Shown here one piece after another: positions 8,077-17,430 of a DNA stretch of 64,000 nt. Made by a program: the position numbers and the translations under genes. The notes beneath the pieces are model-generated. The model saw nothing but the letters and a program-made list of their open reading frames with translations, made no database searches and was not told the origin of the DNA. Positions within the stretch are counted from its first letter, which is position 1. The number at the start of each line of letters is the position of its first letter. The DNA comes from Variovorax sp. PAMC 28711 (GTDB lineage Bacteria; Pseudomonadota; Gammaproteobacteria; Burkholderiales; Burkholderiaceae_C): NCBI RefSeq assembly GCF_001577265.1, contig NZ_CP014517.1:4128501-4192500 (forward strand), read 5' to 3'.

Positions 8077-9459
8077 ATGCCCATCGACCGCGCTTCCTCT
8101 CCCTTGACGGCCACCGAGAGCCGCCCGCTCTGGAAGACCTTCCTTTTCTTCCTCGCCCCGATGTTGCTCAGCAACATCCTGCAGTCGCTGTCGGGCACGC
8201 TCAACAACATCTACGTGGGGCAGATGCTGGGCGTGAAGGCGCTGGCGGCGGTATCGAGTTTCTTTCCGGTGATGTTCTTCTTCATCGCCTTCGTGATTGG
8301 CCTGGGCGCCGGCGCGTCGGTGCTGATCGGGCAGGCCTGGGGCGCCCGCGACACCGGCAAGGTGAAGGCGGTCGCGGGCACCACGCTCAGCGTCGGCATC
8401 CTGCTCGGGCTGCTGGTGGCCCTGTTCGGCGGCACGTTCACGCGGCCGATGCTGGCCCTGCTCGGCACGCCGCCCGACGTGCTGGCCGACTCGACAAGCT
8501 ACGCCCGCATCATGCTCATCGCGATGCCGGGGCTGTTCGTCTTTGTGTTGTCCACGGCGATGCTGCGCGGCGTGGGCGATACCGTCACGCCGCTCATGAC
8601 GCTGATCATTTCCACCGCCATCGGCCTCGTCGTCACGCCCGCGCTGATTCGCGGCTGGGGCGGCTTGCCGCAGCTTGGCGTGGCGAGCGGCGCGTGGGCC
8701 ACCACGGTGGCGTTCGTCATCGCGACGCTGTGGCTGGGCTGGCGGCTGCGGCAGCGCGGCAGCCCGCTCGCGCCCGATGCCGACTTTTTCCGGCACATGC
8801 GCATCGACCCGAAGATCCTCAAAGCCGTGCTGAAGATCGGCGTTCCGACCGGCGTGCAGACCATCGTGATCGCGCTCGCCGAAATCGCCCTGCTCTCGCT
8901 GGTCAACGGCTACGGCTCGGACGCCACGGCAGCCTACGGCGCGGTGAACCAGGTCGTGGCGTATGTGCAGTTCCCGGCGATCTCGATCGCGATCAGCGCA
9001 TCGATCCTCGGCGCGCAGGCCATCGGCGCAGGGCATTCCGACCGCCTGGGCGCCATCGCGCGGACCGCGCTCCTCATGAACCTGTGCCTCACCGGCGGCC
9101 TCGTGCTGCTCGGCTACCTGTTCTCCCGGCCACTGATGGGTCTCTTCATCACCAGCGCGCCGGTGATCGAGATCGCGCAATCGCTGCTGCACATCATGCT
9201 GTGGAGCCTGGTCCTCTTCGGCATGGCCGCCTCGCTCTCGGGGATCATGCGGGCGAGCGGCTCGGTGCTGGTGCCGACGCTCATTTCCATCGTCTGCATC
9301 ATCGGTGTCGAAGTGCCGGTGGCCTGGGTGATGAGCCATCGCATCGGCCTGAACGGCGTGTGGGTCGCGTACCCCGCAGCCTTCCTCTCGATGCTCGCGC
9401 TGCAGACCGCGTACTACCGGCTGGTCTGGCGCAAGAAGGCCATCCGCAGGCTCGTGTGA
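8077..9459 (+). CDS. MATE family multidrug/Na+ (or H+) efflux transporter
   Basis: This 460-aa integral membrane protein has about 12 hydrophobic segments in two homologous halves, the usual MATE size. The N-terminal half holds PMLLSNILQSLSGTLNNIYVGQMLG, a typical MATE TM1 region with an Asn-rich turn. The second half repeats the pattern (IGVPTGVQTIVIALAEIALL). MATE proteins export cationic drugs or metabolites in exchange for Na+ or H+. Substrate and coupling ion cannot be assigned. It is convergent with pqiC, with only four bases between the two genes. Confidence 0.9.
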   Translation: MPIDRASSPLTATESRPLWKTFLFFLAPMLLSNILQSLSGTLNNIYVGQMLGVKALAAVSSFFPVMFFFIAFVIGLGAGASVLIGQAWGARDTGKVKAVAGTTLSVGILLGLLVALFGGTFTRPMLALLGTPPDVLADSTSYARIMLIAMPGLFVFVLSTAMLRGVGDTVTPLMTLIISTAIGLVVTPALIRGWGGLPQLGVASGAWATTVAFVIATLWLGWRLRQRGSPLAPDADFFRHMRIDPKILKAVLKIGVPTGVQTIVIALAEIALLSLVNGYGSDATAAYGAVNQVVAYVQFPAISIAISASILGAQAIGAGHSDRLGAIARTALLMNLCLTGGLVLLGYLFSRPLMGLFITSAPVIEIAQSLLHIMLWSLVLFGMAASLSGIMRASGSVLVPTLISIVCIIGVEVPVAWVMSHRIGLNGVWVAYPAAFLSMLALQTAYYRLVWRKKAIRRLV

Positions 9460-9463
9460 ATTC

Positions 9464-10081
9464 CTACGTCGCGCAGGGCGCCGACGGATTCGCCTGTGCC
9501 GCCGCCACGCTGCGCGCGATCGCCGCGGCGGCGTTGGCGGTGAGGCGACGCGCGCCCTGCGCGACCGCATCGATGCCGCTGCCCACCGGTTCGCTCAGGC
9601 TCAGCTGGCAGGCGGTCGTGAGGGCGGCATCTGAACGGCGGAGCGTCCAGCCGAAGCCGGCCTCGACGCGCGCGCCTTCGATGGCGTCGAACTGCCGAAC
9701 CTGCACGGCGATGCGCCAGGCCGGCTGCGCGTTCTGGCGGCCGCCCTTGGTCGCGTCGAAGGCACCGAGGCGCGCGGCCACGCCGCTGGCCAGCGCGTCG
9801 CGCAGTTCGTTTTCGAACGACGACGCCCAGCGGTGCTGTTCGAGCACCTCGACCTGGGCGTTGGCGTCGCCGGGCTGCTTCACGACAAGCTGCGGCCGCG
9901 CGAGGCGCTCCGGCATGGCGAGCGGCAGCATCTCGATGTAGAGCGGTGCGCCGAGCGGGGTCGGGGCAGCGGCCATTGCCGGGGCGGCCTCCGCCAGCGT
10001 GTAGTAGAGCGTCGGCTTGCTGGCGCACCCAGCGAGCACAGCAGCGATGGCAACGGCCGTGGCCAGGGCGAAGGTCTTCAT
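9464..10081 (-). CDS. pqiC: PqiC-type outer-membrane lipoprotein (ABC-type transport auxiliary lipoprotein)
   Basis: This 205-aa lipoprotein has a signal peptide ending in L-A-G-C (lipid on Cys19) followed by the PqiC/DUF330 pattern KPTLYYTLAE. PqiC is the outer-membrane-anchored partner of the PqiB tunnel in intermembrane lipid transport. The ATG overlaps the stop of pqiB by four bases, and the gene is last in the minus-strand series starting near 15659. The family assignment rests on context plus the N-terminal motif, because this family is poorly conserved in sequence. Confidence 0.85.
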   Translation of the reverse strand: MKTFALATAVAIAAVLAGCASKPTLYYTLAEAAPAMAAAPTPLGAPLYIEMLPLAMPERLARPQLVVKQPGDANAQVEVLEQHRWASSFENELRDALASGVAARLGAFDATKGGRQNAQPAWRIAVQVRQFDAIEGARVEAGFGWTLRRSDAALTTACQLSLSEPVGSGIDAVAQGARRLTANAAAAIARSVAAAQANPSAPCAT

Positions 10082-11730
10082 TTCTTGTCGTCCGGTTTGC
10101 CGCGCAACAGCGACTCGGGATGGCGTTCGAGGTAGTCGGTCAGGACGCGCACCGAGCCGGCGGCGCGTGTGAGTTCCTGCAAGGTCTGGCGCACGTCCTG
10201 CTGCAAAGGCGAATCCTCGGCGATCGTGCGTTCGGCGCTGTTCATCGTCTTGCGCACATCCTTCATGGCGGCAGCGAGCTCGGGGGTCACGTCGTTGTTG
10301 ATGCGGGTGACGGTGGCCTCCGCCGCGGTCAGCGTCTTGTTCAAGGTGCCGAGGGTCTTGCGGACATCGCCGGCCAGTTCCTCGTACGGAATCTTGTTGA
10401 GCTTGGTCGCGATTTCCTGGACCTGGGTCTGGATCTCGTCGAGGCTGTTCTGCACGGTCGGCACCACGATCGGGTTTTGCGTCACGTCGACGACGACCTT
10501 TTTCTCTTTAGGGAAAAAGTCGAGTGCGACGTAGATCTGGCCCGTCAGCAAGTTGCCGGTGCGCAGCTGGGCGCGCAGGCCGCGGGCCACCATCTGGGTC
10601 AGGCGCTGCTGCCGCTCGACCTCCGACTGCGGCAGGTCGCGCGCCCCGTCCAGGCGACGCATGCGGTCGGGGTACACCGTGACGAGCACCGGCATCAGCA
10701 GTTGCCGCTCGGCGCGGTCGAACTGCACGCCGATGGACTTGACCTCGCCGATCACGATGCCGCGAAAGTCGACCGCCGCACCAGGCGACAGGCCGCGCAC
10801 CGACTGGTTGAAGTACATCAACATGGTTTGCGAGGGGCCGTCGGGCTCCTTCATCGCGCTCATTTCGTCCTGCGCCAGCGCGAAGGCGGCGTTCTCGGTC
10901 GCGAGCGGCCCCATGGCGTCTTCGGGCGCCTGGAACGCGATGCCGCCGAGCAGCAAGGTGGCGAGCGACTGCGTGCGCAGCGTGAAGCCGCTCGCGCTCA
11001 GTTGCGCATCGATGCCGCTGGCCTGCCAGAAGCGCGTGTTGACGCCAACGAACTTGTCGTAGGGCGCGTTGACGAACACGCGCAGCGTCACGCCGCGGCC
11101 GTCGCCGTCGAGTTCGTACGAGGCGATCTGCCCGACCTTGATGCGCCGGAAGTACACGGGCGAACCGATGTCGAGCGAGCCGATGTCGCGCGCCCTCAAC
11201 TGGAATTGCCGGCCGCTGGCGTCACGGGTGACGATGGGCGGTACCTCGAGGCCGGTGAATTCCCCGCTCGTCTCCTCGGAAACGCCGGCATCGGCTCCGA
11301 TGTAGGCTCCCGACAGCAAGGTGCCGAGGCCCGAGATGCCCGAGGTATCGAGGCGGGGTCGCACCACCCAGAAACGCGTGTCCGACGCAGTGAAGCCCGA
11401 GGCTTCCTTGTTGAGCTGCACCAGCACCCGCACCTGAGAGCGGTCGCGCGCGAGACGGATGGTCTGGACCACGCCGATCTGCACATCCTTGTATTTCACG
11501 GCCGTCTTGTTGGCCTCCAGGCCTTCGGCCGTGTTGAAGGTCAGCACGATCTCGGGACCGCGGTCCCAGAGCAACTTGGCCACCAGCGTGATACCGACGA
11601 GCGCCGCGACGATCGGAATCAGCCAGATCAGCGACGGCACCCAGTCGCGCCGTTTCACGATGGTCGGGGACTGGACCGGCGGGGGCGGCGCCGGGCTGGC
11701 GGCGGGCGGAATGGAAGGTTGATCACTCAT
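10078..11730 (-). CDS. pqiB: Intermembrane lipid transport protein PqiB (MCE domains)
   Basis: This 550-aa protein has one N-terminal membrane anchor (about residues 30-52, PSLIWLIPIVAALVGITLVAK). Three tandem MlaD/MCE domains follow, each opening with an extended strand and a loop such as VKYKDVQIGVVQTI, FRRIKVGQIASYEL and VDFRGIVIGEVKSI. A long C-terminal helical region runs from about 420 to 540. In E. coli, PqiB hexamers form a periplasm-spanning tunnel with a coiled-coil needle. Its start overlaps the preceding pqiA stop (ATGA). Together with the flanking pqiA halves and pqiC, the set should move phospholipid between membranes. Confidence 0.93.
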   Translation of the reverse strand: MSDQPSIPPAASPAPPPPVQSPTIVKRRDWVPSLIWLIPIVAALVGITLVAKLLWDRGPEIVLTFNTAEGLEANKTAVKYKDVQIGVVQTIRLARDRSQVRVLVQLNKEASGFTASDTRFWVVRPRLDTSGISGLGTLLSGAYIGADAGVSEETSGEFTGLEVPPIVTRDASGRQFQLRARDIGSLDIGSPVYFRRIKVGQIASYELDGDGRGVTLRVFVNAPYDKFVGVNTRFWQASGIDAQLSASGFTLRTQSLATLLLGGIAFQAPEDAMGPLATENAAFALAQDEMSAMKEPDGPSQTMLMYFNQSVRGLSPGAAVDFRGIVIGEVKSIGVQFDRAERQLLMPVLVTVYPDRMRRLDGARDLPQSEVERQQRLTQMVARGLRAQLRTGNLLTGQIYVALDFFPKEKKVVVDVTQNPIVVPTVQNSLDEIQTQVQEIATKLNKIPYEELAGDVRKTLGTLNKTLTAAEATVTRINNDVTPELAAAMKDVRKTMNSAERTIAEDSPLQQDVRQTLQELTRAAGSVRVLTDYLERHPESLLRGKPDDKK

Positions 11731-12377
11731 GCTTGCGGTTCACTGATTTTTTCATGTCCCAGGGGTGTCGTTGCGGTTTCGTGGCTGTCCCAGGTCAGCC
11801 GGGGGTCGAAGCTGCGGGAGGCGAGCATCGTCAGTACCACCACCGAGCCGAATGCCGCAATGCCGACGCCGGCGGTGATCTGCGCGAAGCCCTGGATTTG
11901 CACCAGCCCGGTCAGCAGCGACACGACGAACACATCGAGCATCGACCAGCGGCCGATCACTTCGATGATGTGATAGAGCCTCGCGCGCTCGGGCTGGCGC
12001 CAGTCGCTGCGGCGCTGCGCCAGGAACACAAGCAAGAACAGCACCGCCAGCTTGAACAGCGGCACCAGGAAACTCGCGATGAACACGATGGCTGCGAGGC
12101 CCCAGGCGCCGGACACCCAGAAGTAGATGACGCCGCTGAGGATGGTGTCGTATTGCGTGCCGAAGAAGCTCTTGGTGATCATCACCGGCAGCAGGTTGGC
12201 CGGTACGTACATGATGCAGGCCGCGATGAGCAGCGCCCAGGTGCGGGCGAGGCTCTCGCGCTTGCGGCTGTGCAGCCGCGTGCCGCAGCGGCCGCAGGGC
12301 TCGCCGTCGGCCGCGTCGCGCCACACCGCGGCGCAGTTCGGGCAGGTCATCAGGCCGGAAGAGATCGCCGTTTTCAT
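11727..12377 (-). CDS. pqiA: PqiA domain protein, second half of a split PqiA
   Basis: This 216-aa membrane protein starts with a four-Cys zinc-ribbon-like motif (CPNC ... CGRC, about residues 12-32). Four hydrophobic segments follow, with the family signature YVPANLLPVM and the later GRWSMLDVFVVSLL. Classical PqiA is a single protein of about 420 aa with two such domains; here the two domains are separate genes overlapping by four bases. I chose the ATG at 12377. The frame remains open upstream, but that section is the other pqiA gene read in another frame. Confidence 0.88.
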   Translation of the reverse strand: MKTAISSGLMTCPNCAAVWRDAADGEPCGRCGTRLHSRKRESLARTWALLIAACIMYVPANLLPVMITKSFFGTQYDTILSGVIYFWVSGAWGLAAIVFIASFLVPLFKLAVLFLLVFLAQRRSDWRQPERARLYHIIEVIGRWSMLDVFVVSLLTGLVQIQGFAQITAGVGIAAFGSVVVLTMLASRSFDPRLTWDSHETATTPLGHEKISEPQA

Positions 12378-12997
12378 GCGGCCTGCTCCCCGTCGGGATC
12401 GAACTCGACCTGCCAGAAGCCGCGCGGGTCGAACGACAGCACGGCGGTGAGCAGCACGGTGAGCACCATGAACGCCCAGAGCGCCGGCCCCGGCACCACC
12501 GTCGCCATGCTCGACAGCTTGATGATGGCCACCAGCACGCCGAGCAGAAAAACTTCGATCATTCCCCACGGTCGCAGCGCCTGCATGGCGCGCACCAGCA
12601 TCGCGAAGCCGGGCGCCCGCTTCGCATTGCGCAGCGGCACCAGCAGCCACGCCAGGATGCAGAGTTGCAACAGCGGAAAGAGCAGCGTGGTCGCGAGCAC
12701 CAGAAGCGCCACCAGCGACATCCCTTCTTGGGCCAGCACCTGCACCGCGCCGGCCAGCGTGGTCTGGCTGCTCTTGCCCTGCAGCTCGATCTCGACGATC
12801 GGGAACAGGTTGGCGATGGCGAACATGATCAGGCTGGCCACGGTGAGCGGAAGGATGCGGCGGCGCAGGTCACCGCTGTGGCGGTCGAGCTCGGCGCCGC
12901 AGCGCGGGCACCTGGCGACGTCACGTGGCTGCAGTTCGGGTTTGTCGTAGACCGCGTCGCAGCCTTCGCAAGCAATGGTGTCGGGCACCTCGACCAT
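12374..12997 (-). CDS. pqiA: PqiA domain protein, first half of a split PqiA
   Basis: This 207-aa membrane protein has a four-Cys motif (ACEGC ... CPRC, about residues 9-33) and four hydrophobic segments. It carries the PqiA signatures IANLFPIVEIEL and RPWGMIEVFLLGVLVAIIKL. It pairs with the next gene to make the two-domain PqiA unit that partners PqiB. The ATG lies one base after the stop of the upstream DHA2 transporter, so the Pqi genes are probably co-transcribed with the exporters. Confidence 0.88.
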   Translation of the reverse strand: MVEVPDTIACEGCDAVYDKPELQPRDVARCPRCGAELDRHSGDLRRRILPLTVASLIMFAIANLFPIVEIELQGKSSQTTLAGAVQVLAQEGMSLVALLVLATTLLFPLLQLCILAWLLVPLRNAKRAPGFAMLVRAMQALRPWGMIEVFLLGVLVAIIKLSSMATVVPGPALWAFMVLTVLLTAVLSFDPRGFWQVEFDPDGEQAA

Positions 12998-12998
12998 G

Positions 12999-14438
12999 TC
13001 AGCCGCCCGCGCCGTGGGTCGCGTGGCCGGGCGCTGGGGTCTTCAGGCGAAGCAGGCTGCACACGCCGGCCAGGCCGGCGCAGCAGGCGGCCAGCACCAG
13101 CGCCAGGGTCGGGCCGCGGCCATCGCCGTGCGCGCTCCACACGCTGAAGATGGCCGCCAGCATCACGGCGCCGAGGGTCTGTCCGGTGAGCCGCGCGGTG
13201 CCGAGCATGCCGCTGGCCGCGCCGCTGCGGTGCGCCGGCGGCGAGGTCACGATGGTGTGGTTGTTGGGCGACTGGAACAGGCCGAAACCGAGTCCGCACA
13301 GTGCCATGCGCCAGACGATGTCGGCATTGGCCGGGTTTGAAGGCAAGGCCGCGAGCAGCGCGAGGCCGGCGGCCATCATCGCGAGACCGATGCCGCCGAG
13401 CAGGCCGTCCGGGTACTTACCGATGAGCCGCCCTGCGATCGGCGCCATCACGACGATCGCGAGCGGCCATGCCGTGATCAGCAGCCCGGCCTCGATGTGG
13501 CTGCGGCCATAGGCGCCGAGCAACAGGAACGGCAGCGCGATGTACGCCAGCATCTGCGCCGCAAAAGCCGCCACCGACGTGCCCATCGACAGCGCGAACA
13601 CCGGGATGCGCAGCAGGTCGATCGGGAACAGCGGCACCGCTTGCGTGCGCTGCCGGCGCACATAGACGAAGCCGACCGCCAGCCCGGCCAGCAGGATCGC
13701 CCAGGCGCCGGACTGGCCGCCCTGCCCCGTCGGGTCGCGCACGCCGAGCCGGTCGGCGCCGAGGAAGATGAGCGAGAACATCAGCACGTTGAGCACCACG
13801 TCGACCACCGAGAGCCGATGGCCGGCCGCCGCCGCCACCCGGTTGAACGGCAGCGATCGGTAGCCCAGCACCAGCACGAGGATGCCGAGCGGCACATTGA
13901 GCGCGAAGAGCCAGGGCCACGACGCCACCGACAGGATGGCTGCCGCCACCGACGGCCCGGCGACCGACGAGGTCGCCACCACCATCGAGTTGATCGCCAT
14001 GCCGCGCCCCAGCTGGGCCGACGGATAGGTCAGCCGCACCAGCGCCGCGTTCACGCTCATGATGCCGGCGGCGCCCAGGCCCTGTAGCGCGCGCGCCGCG
14101 ATCAGCGTGCCGAGCGAGTTCGCGAACGTGGCCGCCAGCGACGACAGCGTGAAGACGGCCATCCCCACCAGATAGACGCGCCGGTAGCCCACCAGATCGC
14201 CCAGCGACGCCAGCGGCAGCATGACGACCAGCACGGCGATCTGGTACGCGTTGACGACCCAGATCGCCTCCGACGCGCTCGCGTTCAGTTCCTGCGCGAT
14301 GCCCGGCAGCGCGAGGTTCACGATGGTGCCGTCGAGCACCGCCACCGCGATGCCCATGATGATCACGGCCATCGCGTGCCACCGCTCGGGCGTGGGCAGC
14401 CCGTCGATCGGTGTCGGTGGCTGGAGCGGTTGCGCCAT
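12999..14438 (-). CDS. MFS transporter, DHA2 (EmrB/QacA) family, 14 TM
   Basis: This 479-aa protein has about 14 hydrophobic segments. Motif D1 of the DHA2 drug:H+ antiporters is visible at the start (AVLDGTIVNLALPGI). A motif A-like cytoplasmic loop (LGDLVGYRRVYLVG) and antiporter motif C (VAGPSVAAAIL) follow. It likely exports drugs or amphiphiles using the proton gradient. The gene starts 12 bases after the Bcr/CflA gene and ends one base before pqiA, so the three are probably on one transcript. The substrate is unknown. Confidence 0.9.
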   Translation of the reverse strand: MAQPLQPPTPIDGLPTPERWHAMAVIIMGIAVAVLDGTIVNLALPGIAQELNASASEAIWVVNAYQIAVLVVMLPLASLGDLVGYRRVYLVGMAVFTLSSLAATFANSLGTLIAARALQGLGAAGIMSVNAALVRLTYPSAQLGRGMAINSMVVATSSVAGPSVAAAILSVASWPWLFALNVPLGILVLVLGYRSLPFNRVAAAAGHRLSVVDVVLNVLMFSLIFLGADRLGVRDPTGQGGQSGAWAILLAGLAVGFVYVRRQRTQAVPLFPIDLLRIPVFALSMGTSVAAFAAQMLAYIALPFLLLGAYGRSHIEAGLLITAWPLAIVVMAPIAGRLIGKYPDGLLGGIGLAMMAAGLALLAALPSNPANADIVWRMALCGLGFGLFQSPNNHTIVTSPPAHRSGAASGMLGTARLTGQTLGAVMLAAIFSVWSAHGDGRGPTLALVLAACCAGLAGVCSLLRLKTPAPGHATHGAGG

Positions 14439-14450
14439 GGGGCGTGCGGC

Positions 14451-15659
14451 TCAGTTGAACGACGCGAGGGTCGGCGCCAAGCGCAAGCCGCCGAGCGTCA
14501 TCCAGGTGAGCAACAGCGCGATCAGCGCGCCGGCCGCCATGCCCGCCACCATCGGCAGCGGACGCCCGTCGGTGAAGAGCCCGACCAGCGCCATCATGAG
14601 CGCACCGGTCAGCATCTGCAGCGTGCCGAGCAGCGCCGATGCGGTGCCGGCGATGGCGCCGTGGGCTTCGAGCGCGAGCACGCTGGTGGTCGGAATCACG
14701 AGGCCCATGAAGCCGCTGGCGATGAAATACAGAACGATGAGCACCGACAGCCGCTCCCCGCCCGCGGCGAAGTAGCCGAACATCGAAAGCATCACGATGG
14801 CGCTGGCCGCGACCGCGCACTTGACCACGCGTGCCAGCCCAAAGCGCTCGCCGAGCGCGCCGGTGAACTGCGACGCGGCAATGAACGCCGCCGCGTTGAC
14901 GCCGAAGGCCACGCTGTACATCGTCGGCGACAGCCCGTAGTGGTCGATCATCACGAAGGAAGAGTTGGCAAGGTAGGTGAAAAAGCCAGCAAGCGCGAAG
15001 CTGCCGATGAAGACAAGGCCAAGATAGTGCCTGTCGCGCAACAAAAGCCAGTAGGCGGAGAGCGCACTGCGGACGCTGCTTTCGACGCGTTCTGACCGCG
15101 GTCGCGTTTCCTCGAGCTGCGCAAAGATCAGCGCCAGGCCGGCCGCGGCCGCGATCGTCACGGCCCAGAACACGCCCCGCCAGCCGGTCAGCGCGATCAC
15201 CGCGCTGCCGGCCAGCGGCGCCAGGATCGGCGAGACGCTGAACACCAGCATCAGCAGCGACATGAGGCGCGCGGCGTCGGTGCCGGTGTGCAGGTCGCGC
15301 ACCACCGCGCGCGGAATCGCCATGCCGGCCGCCGCCCCCAGGCCCTGGACGAAGCGCAACACGATCAGCGTCTGGATGTCGGTCGCGAGCGCGCAGCCCA
15401 CACTGGCCACGGCAAAAAGCGCCAGCCCGGCATACAGCGGCGGCTTGCGCCCGACCATGTCCGAGACCGGCCCGTACAGCAGCTGGCCCACCCCGAGCGA
15501 GAGGAAAAAGGCGGTGAGGCTCATCTGCACGGCGCCGATGTCGGCGCCCAGGCTCTTGCCGATGGCCGGCAGCGCCGGGAGGTACATGTCGATGGCGAAT
15601 GGGCCGATGGCCGAGAGCAGGCCGAGCAGCAAGGCCATGCGAAAAAAGCGGGACGTCAT
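14451..15659 (-). CDS. Bcr/CflA family drug-resistance MFS transporter
   Basis: This 402-aa, 12-segment transporter has an N-terminal pattern (PFAIDMYLPALPAIGKSLGA) that is diagnostic for the Bcr/CflA group of drug:H+ antiporters. It also has the motif A loop PVSDMVGRKPPLYAGL. Members export bicyclomycin, chloramphenicol or sulphonamides. The specific substrate here is not inferable. It is the first gene of the tight six-gene minus-strand series leading through the DHA2 transporter into pqiA-pqiA-pqiB-pqiC. Confidence 0.92.
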   Translation of the reverse strand: MTSRFFRMALLLGLLSAIGPFAIDMYLPALPAIGKSLGADIGAVQMSLTAFFLSLGVGQLLYGPVSDMVGRKPPLYAGLALFAVASVGCALATDIQTLIVLRFVQGLGAAAGMAIPRAVVRDLHTGTDAARLMSLLMLVFSVSPILAPLAGSAVIALTGWRGVFWAVTIAAAAGLALIFAQLEETRPRSERVESSVRSALSAYWLLLRDRHYLGLVFIGSFALAGFFTYLANSSFVMIDHYGLSPTMYSVAFGVNAAAFIAASQFTGALGERFGLARVVKCAVAASAIVMLSMFGYFAAGGERLSVLIVLYFIASGFMGLVIPTTSVLALEAHGAIAGTASALLGTLQMLTGALMMALVGLFTDGRPLPMVAGMAAGALIALLLTWMTLGGLRLAPTLASFN

Positions 15660-15753
15660 GCCCCGATTGTCGCGAACGCGGCAATGGCCCCCGGAAGCGC
15701 CGGCCCGGGCGCTGTGCTAGCGCCGGTCTGCCGTGCCCGCAGGAGGCGCAGCG

Positions 15754-16170
15754 CTAGAACGAAAGCGCGTCGAAGCCCGCGCGCTCCAGGGTCTGCTTCA
15801 TGACGCCAGACGCTTCCTCGACCATGGCGTTGACGCCGGAGGTGAGCGTGTCGGGCAGCAAATCGGTGATCCACACCAGCTGGCAGCGGCCGTCGTCGAC
15901 CCGAAACACCTGGACCGACGCGTTGTGGTGCGCGGCGCGCCCGCCGACGGCCGAATAGGCCAGCCGGTGCGCGGCGTCGTCGACCGACAGGATGAGCTCG
16001 CGCACCGTCATCCCGTTCGCGAAGGTGACGACGCGAGCCTGCGGCTCGACGACGACATGGGTGACGAAACCGGGCACGAGCCGGGTCGCCAGCGCCCCCC
16101 AGTCGCGAACGGCCTCCCAAACATGCTGGGCCGGCGCCTCGATATCGATTTGCTTGTAGATCGATGACAT
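15754..16170 (-). CDS. SRPBCC (START-like) family protein
   Basis: This 138-aa protein has the SRPBCC helix-grip pattern. It opens with an N-terminal strand and the I-E-A-P-A-Q-H-V-W-E-A-V-R-D-W motif, has a central beta meander (CQLVWITDLLPD), and ends in a long C-terminal helix (MVEEASGVMKQTLE). It resembles polyketide-cyclase/MxaD-type proteins that bind small hydrophobic ligands. There is no signal peptide. It is divergent from the acetate kinase gene across about 140 bases. The ligand and any catalytic role are unknown. Confidence 0.8.
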   Translation of the reverse strand: MSSIYKQIDIEAPAQHVWEAVRDWGALATRLVPGFVTHVVVEPQARVVTFANGMTVRELILSVDDAAHRLAYSAVGGRAAHHNASVQVFRVDDGRCQLVWITDLLPDTLTSGVNAMVEEASGVMKQTLERAGFDALSF

Positions 16171-16323
16171 TTTTCTGGACTCCCTTTTTCGAGCTGGTAT
16201 TCAACCGCAGCGGGCGATGAAAAGCGAGTGGATCCCGCGCGACAACGCTGTAGTGCGGCTCGGTCACCTTGTTTTCCAATGGCCGTCGCCACGGCGCCGC
16301 CGTGGGCGCGCATGATGGTCCGC

Positions 16324-17430
16324 ATGCCACTCGACGTGCTGCTCACCTTCAATCCCGGGTCTTCGACGGTCAAGCTCGGGCTTTTTGCCATCGATGCCGT
16401 GACACCGCTGGCCCCGCGCGCCCTCGCCCGCCGCACGGTCGATGCGGCGCCCGATGCGGTGCACCGCATCGCAGAAGACGCATTGCAGTGGGCGCGCGAC
16501 GAAGCGCCAGGCGCACGGCTGGTGGCGGCCGGCCACCGCGTCGTGCACGGCGGCGACCGGTTCACCGGGGCGGCGGCGATCGACGACGACACGCTCGCCG
16601 CCATCGAGGCGCTGGCACCGCTGGCGCCGCTGCACCAGCCGCAGAGCCTGCGCCTGATCCGCGCCGTGCAAAAGGCGGCGCCGGCACTCGCGCAGACGGC
16701 CTCGTTCGACACCGCGTTCCACAGCAGCCAGTGCGCCGCAGCACGCCGCTATGCGCTGCCGCGCGCGCTGTTCGACCAGGGCATCAAGCACTATGGCTTT
16801 CATGGGCTGTCGTACAAGTTCATCGCGTCGCAGCTGCGCCGGCTGCATCCCGCCATCGCGGCGGGCCGCGTGGTGGTGGCGCACCTCGGCAGCGGGGCCA
16901 GCCTGTGCGGCTTGCTGGCCGGCGCCAGTCGCGACACCAGCATGGGCTTCTCCACGCTCGACGGCGTTCCGATGGCCACTCGCTGCGGCGCGCTCGACCC
17001 GGGCGTGCTCCTCTATCTGTTGAGGCAACCGGGCCAGTCGATCGAGAGCGTCGAAGACATGCTCTATCACCAGGCGGGACTGCTCGGGCTGTCGGGCATT
17101 TCGGGCGACGCGCGCGCACTGGCAGCGAGCGACGCGCCGGAAGCCCGGGAGGCGCTCGCGCACTTCACGCTCCGCATCGCGCGCGAAGTCGCGGCCATCG
17201 CTACGACGCTCGGCGGCCTCGACGCGCTCGTCTTCACCGCCGGCATCGGAGAAAACCGGTCGACCGTGCGCGAGGCCGTGTGCCGCCACCTCGCATGGCT
17301 CGGCGTGGCGCCCGAGCCCGCAGCCGGCAAGGTCGCCGTGCTGGTCATGCACACCGACGAGGAGCAGGTGATCGCCGAAGAGGCCTGCGCCCTCATTTCC
17401 CACTCGACATCCAACGGAAGCTCCCCATGA
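16324..17430 (+). CDS. ackA: Acetate/propionate family kinase
   Basis: This 368-aa protein is shorter than the usual 400 or so residues. Acetate kinase residues visible are Asn10-Pro-Gly-Ser-Ser with Lys17, Arg72 (GHRVVHGG), His104, Asp129 (SFDTAFH), His160 ([10 protein letters not shown]), His187, Arg220 ([10 protein letters not shown]) and the C-terminal TDEE. The normally conserved Asn in the HLGNGAS loop is Ser190 here. It should make ATP from the acetyl phosphate produced by the overlapping phosphoketolase gene (ATGA overlap). An ATG 12 bases upstream (16312) is an alternative start, and neither has a strong ribosome-binding site. Confidence 0.9.
   Translation: MPLDVLLTFNPGSSTVKLGLFAIDAVTPLAPRALARRTVDAAPDAVHRIAEDALQWARDEAPGARLVAAGHRVVHGGDRFTGAAAIDDDTLAAIEALAPLAPLHQPQSLRLIRAVQKAAPALAQTASFDTAFHSSQCAAARRYALPRALFDQGIKHYGFHGLSYKFIASQLRRLHPAIAAGRVVVAHLGSGASLCGLLAGASRDTSMGFSTLDGVPMATRCGALDPGVLLYLLRQPGQSIESVEDMLYHQAGLLGLSGISGDARALAASDAPEAREALAHFTLRIAREVAAIATTLGGLDALVFTAGIGENRSTVREAVCRHLAWLGVAPEPAAGKVAVLVMHTDEEQVIAEEACALISHSTSNGSSP

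Noticed and set aside
9946-11973. Long plus-strand open frame across pqiC, pqiB and pqiA
   Set aside because: Antisense shadow of the Pqi genes with low-complexity His/Arg/Gly composition.
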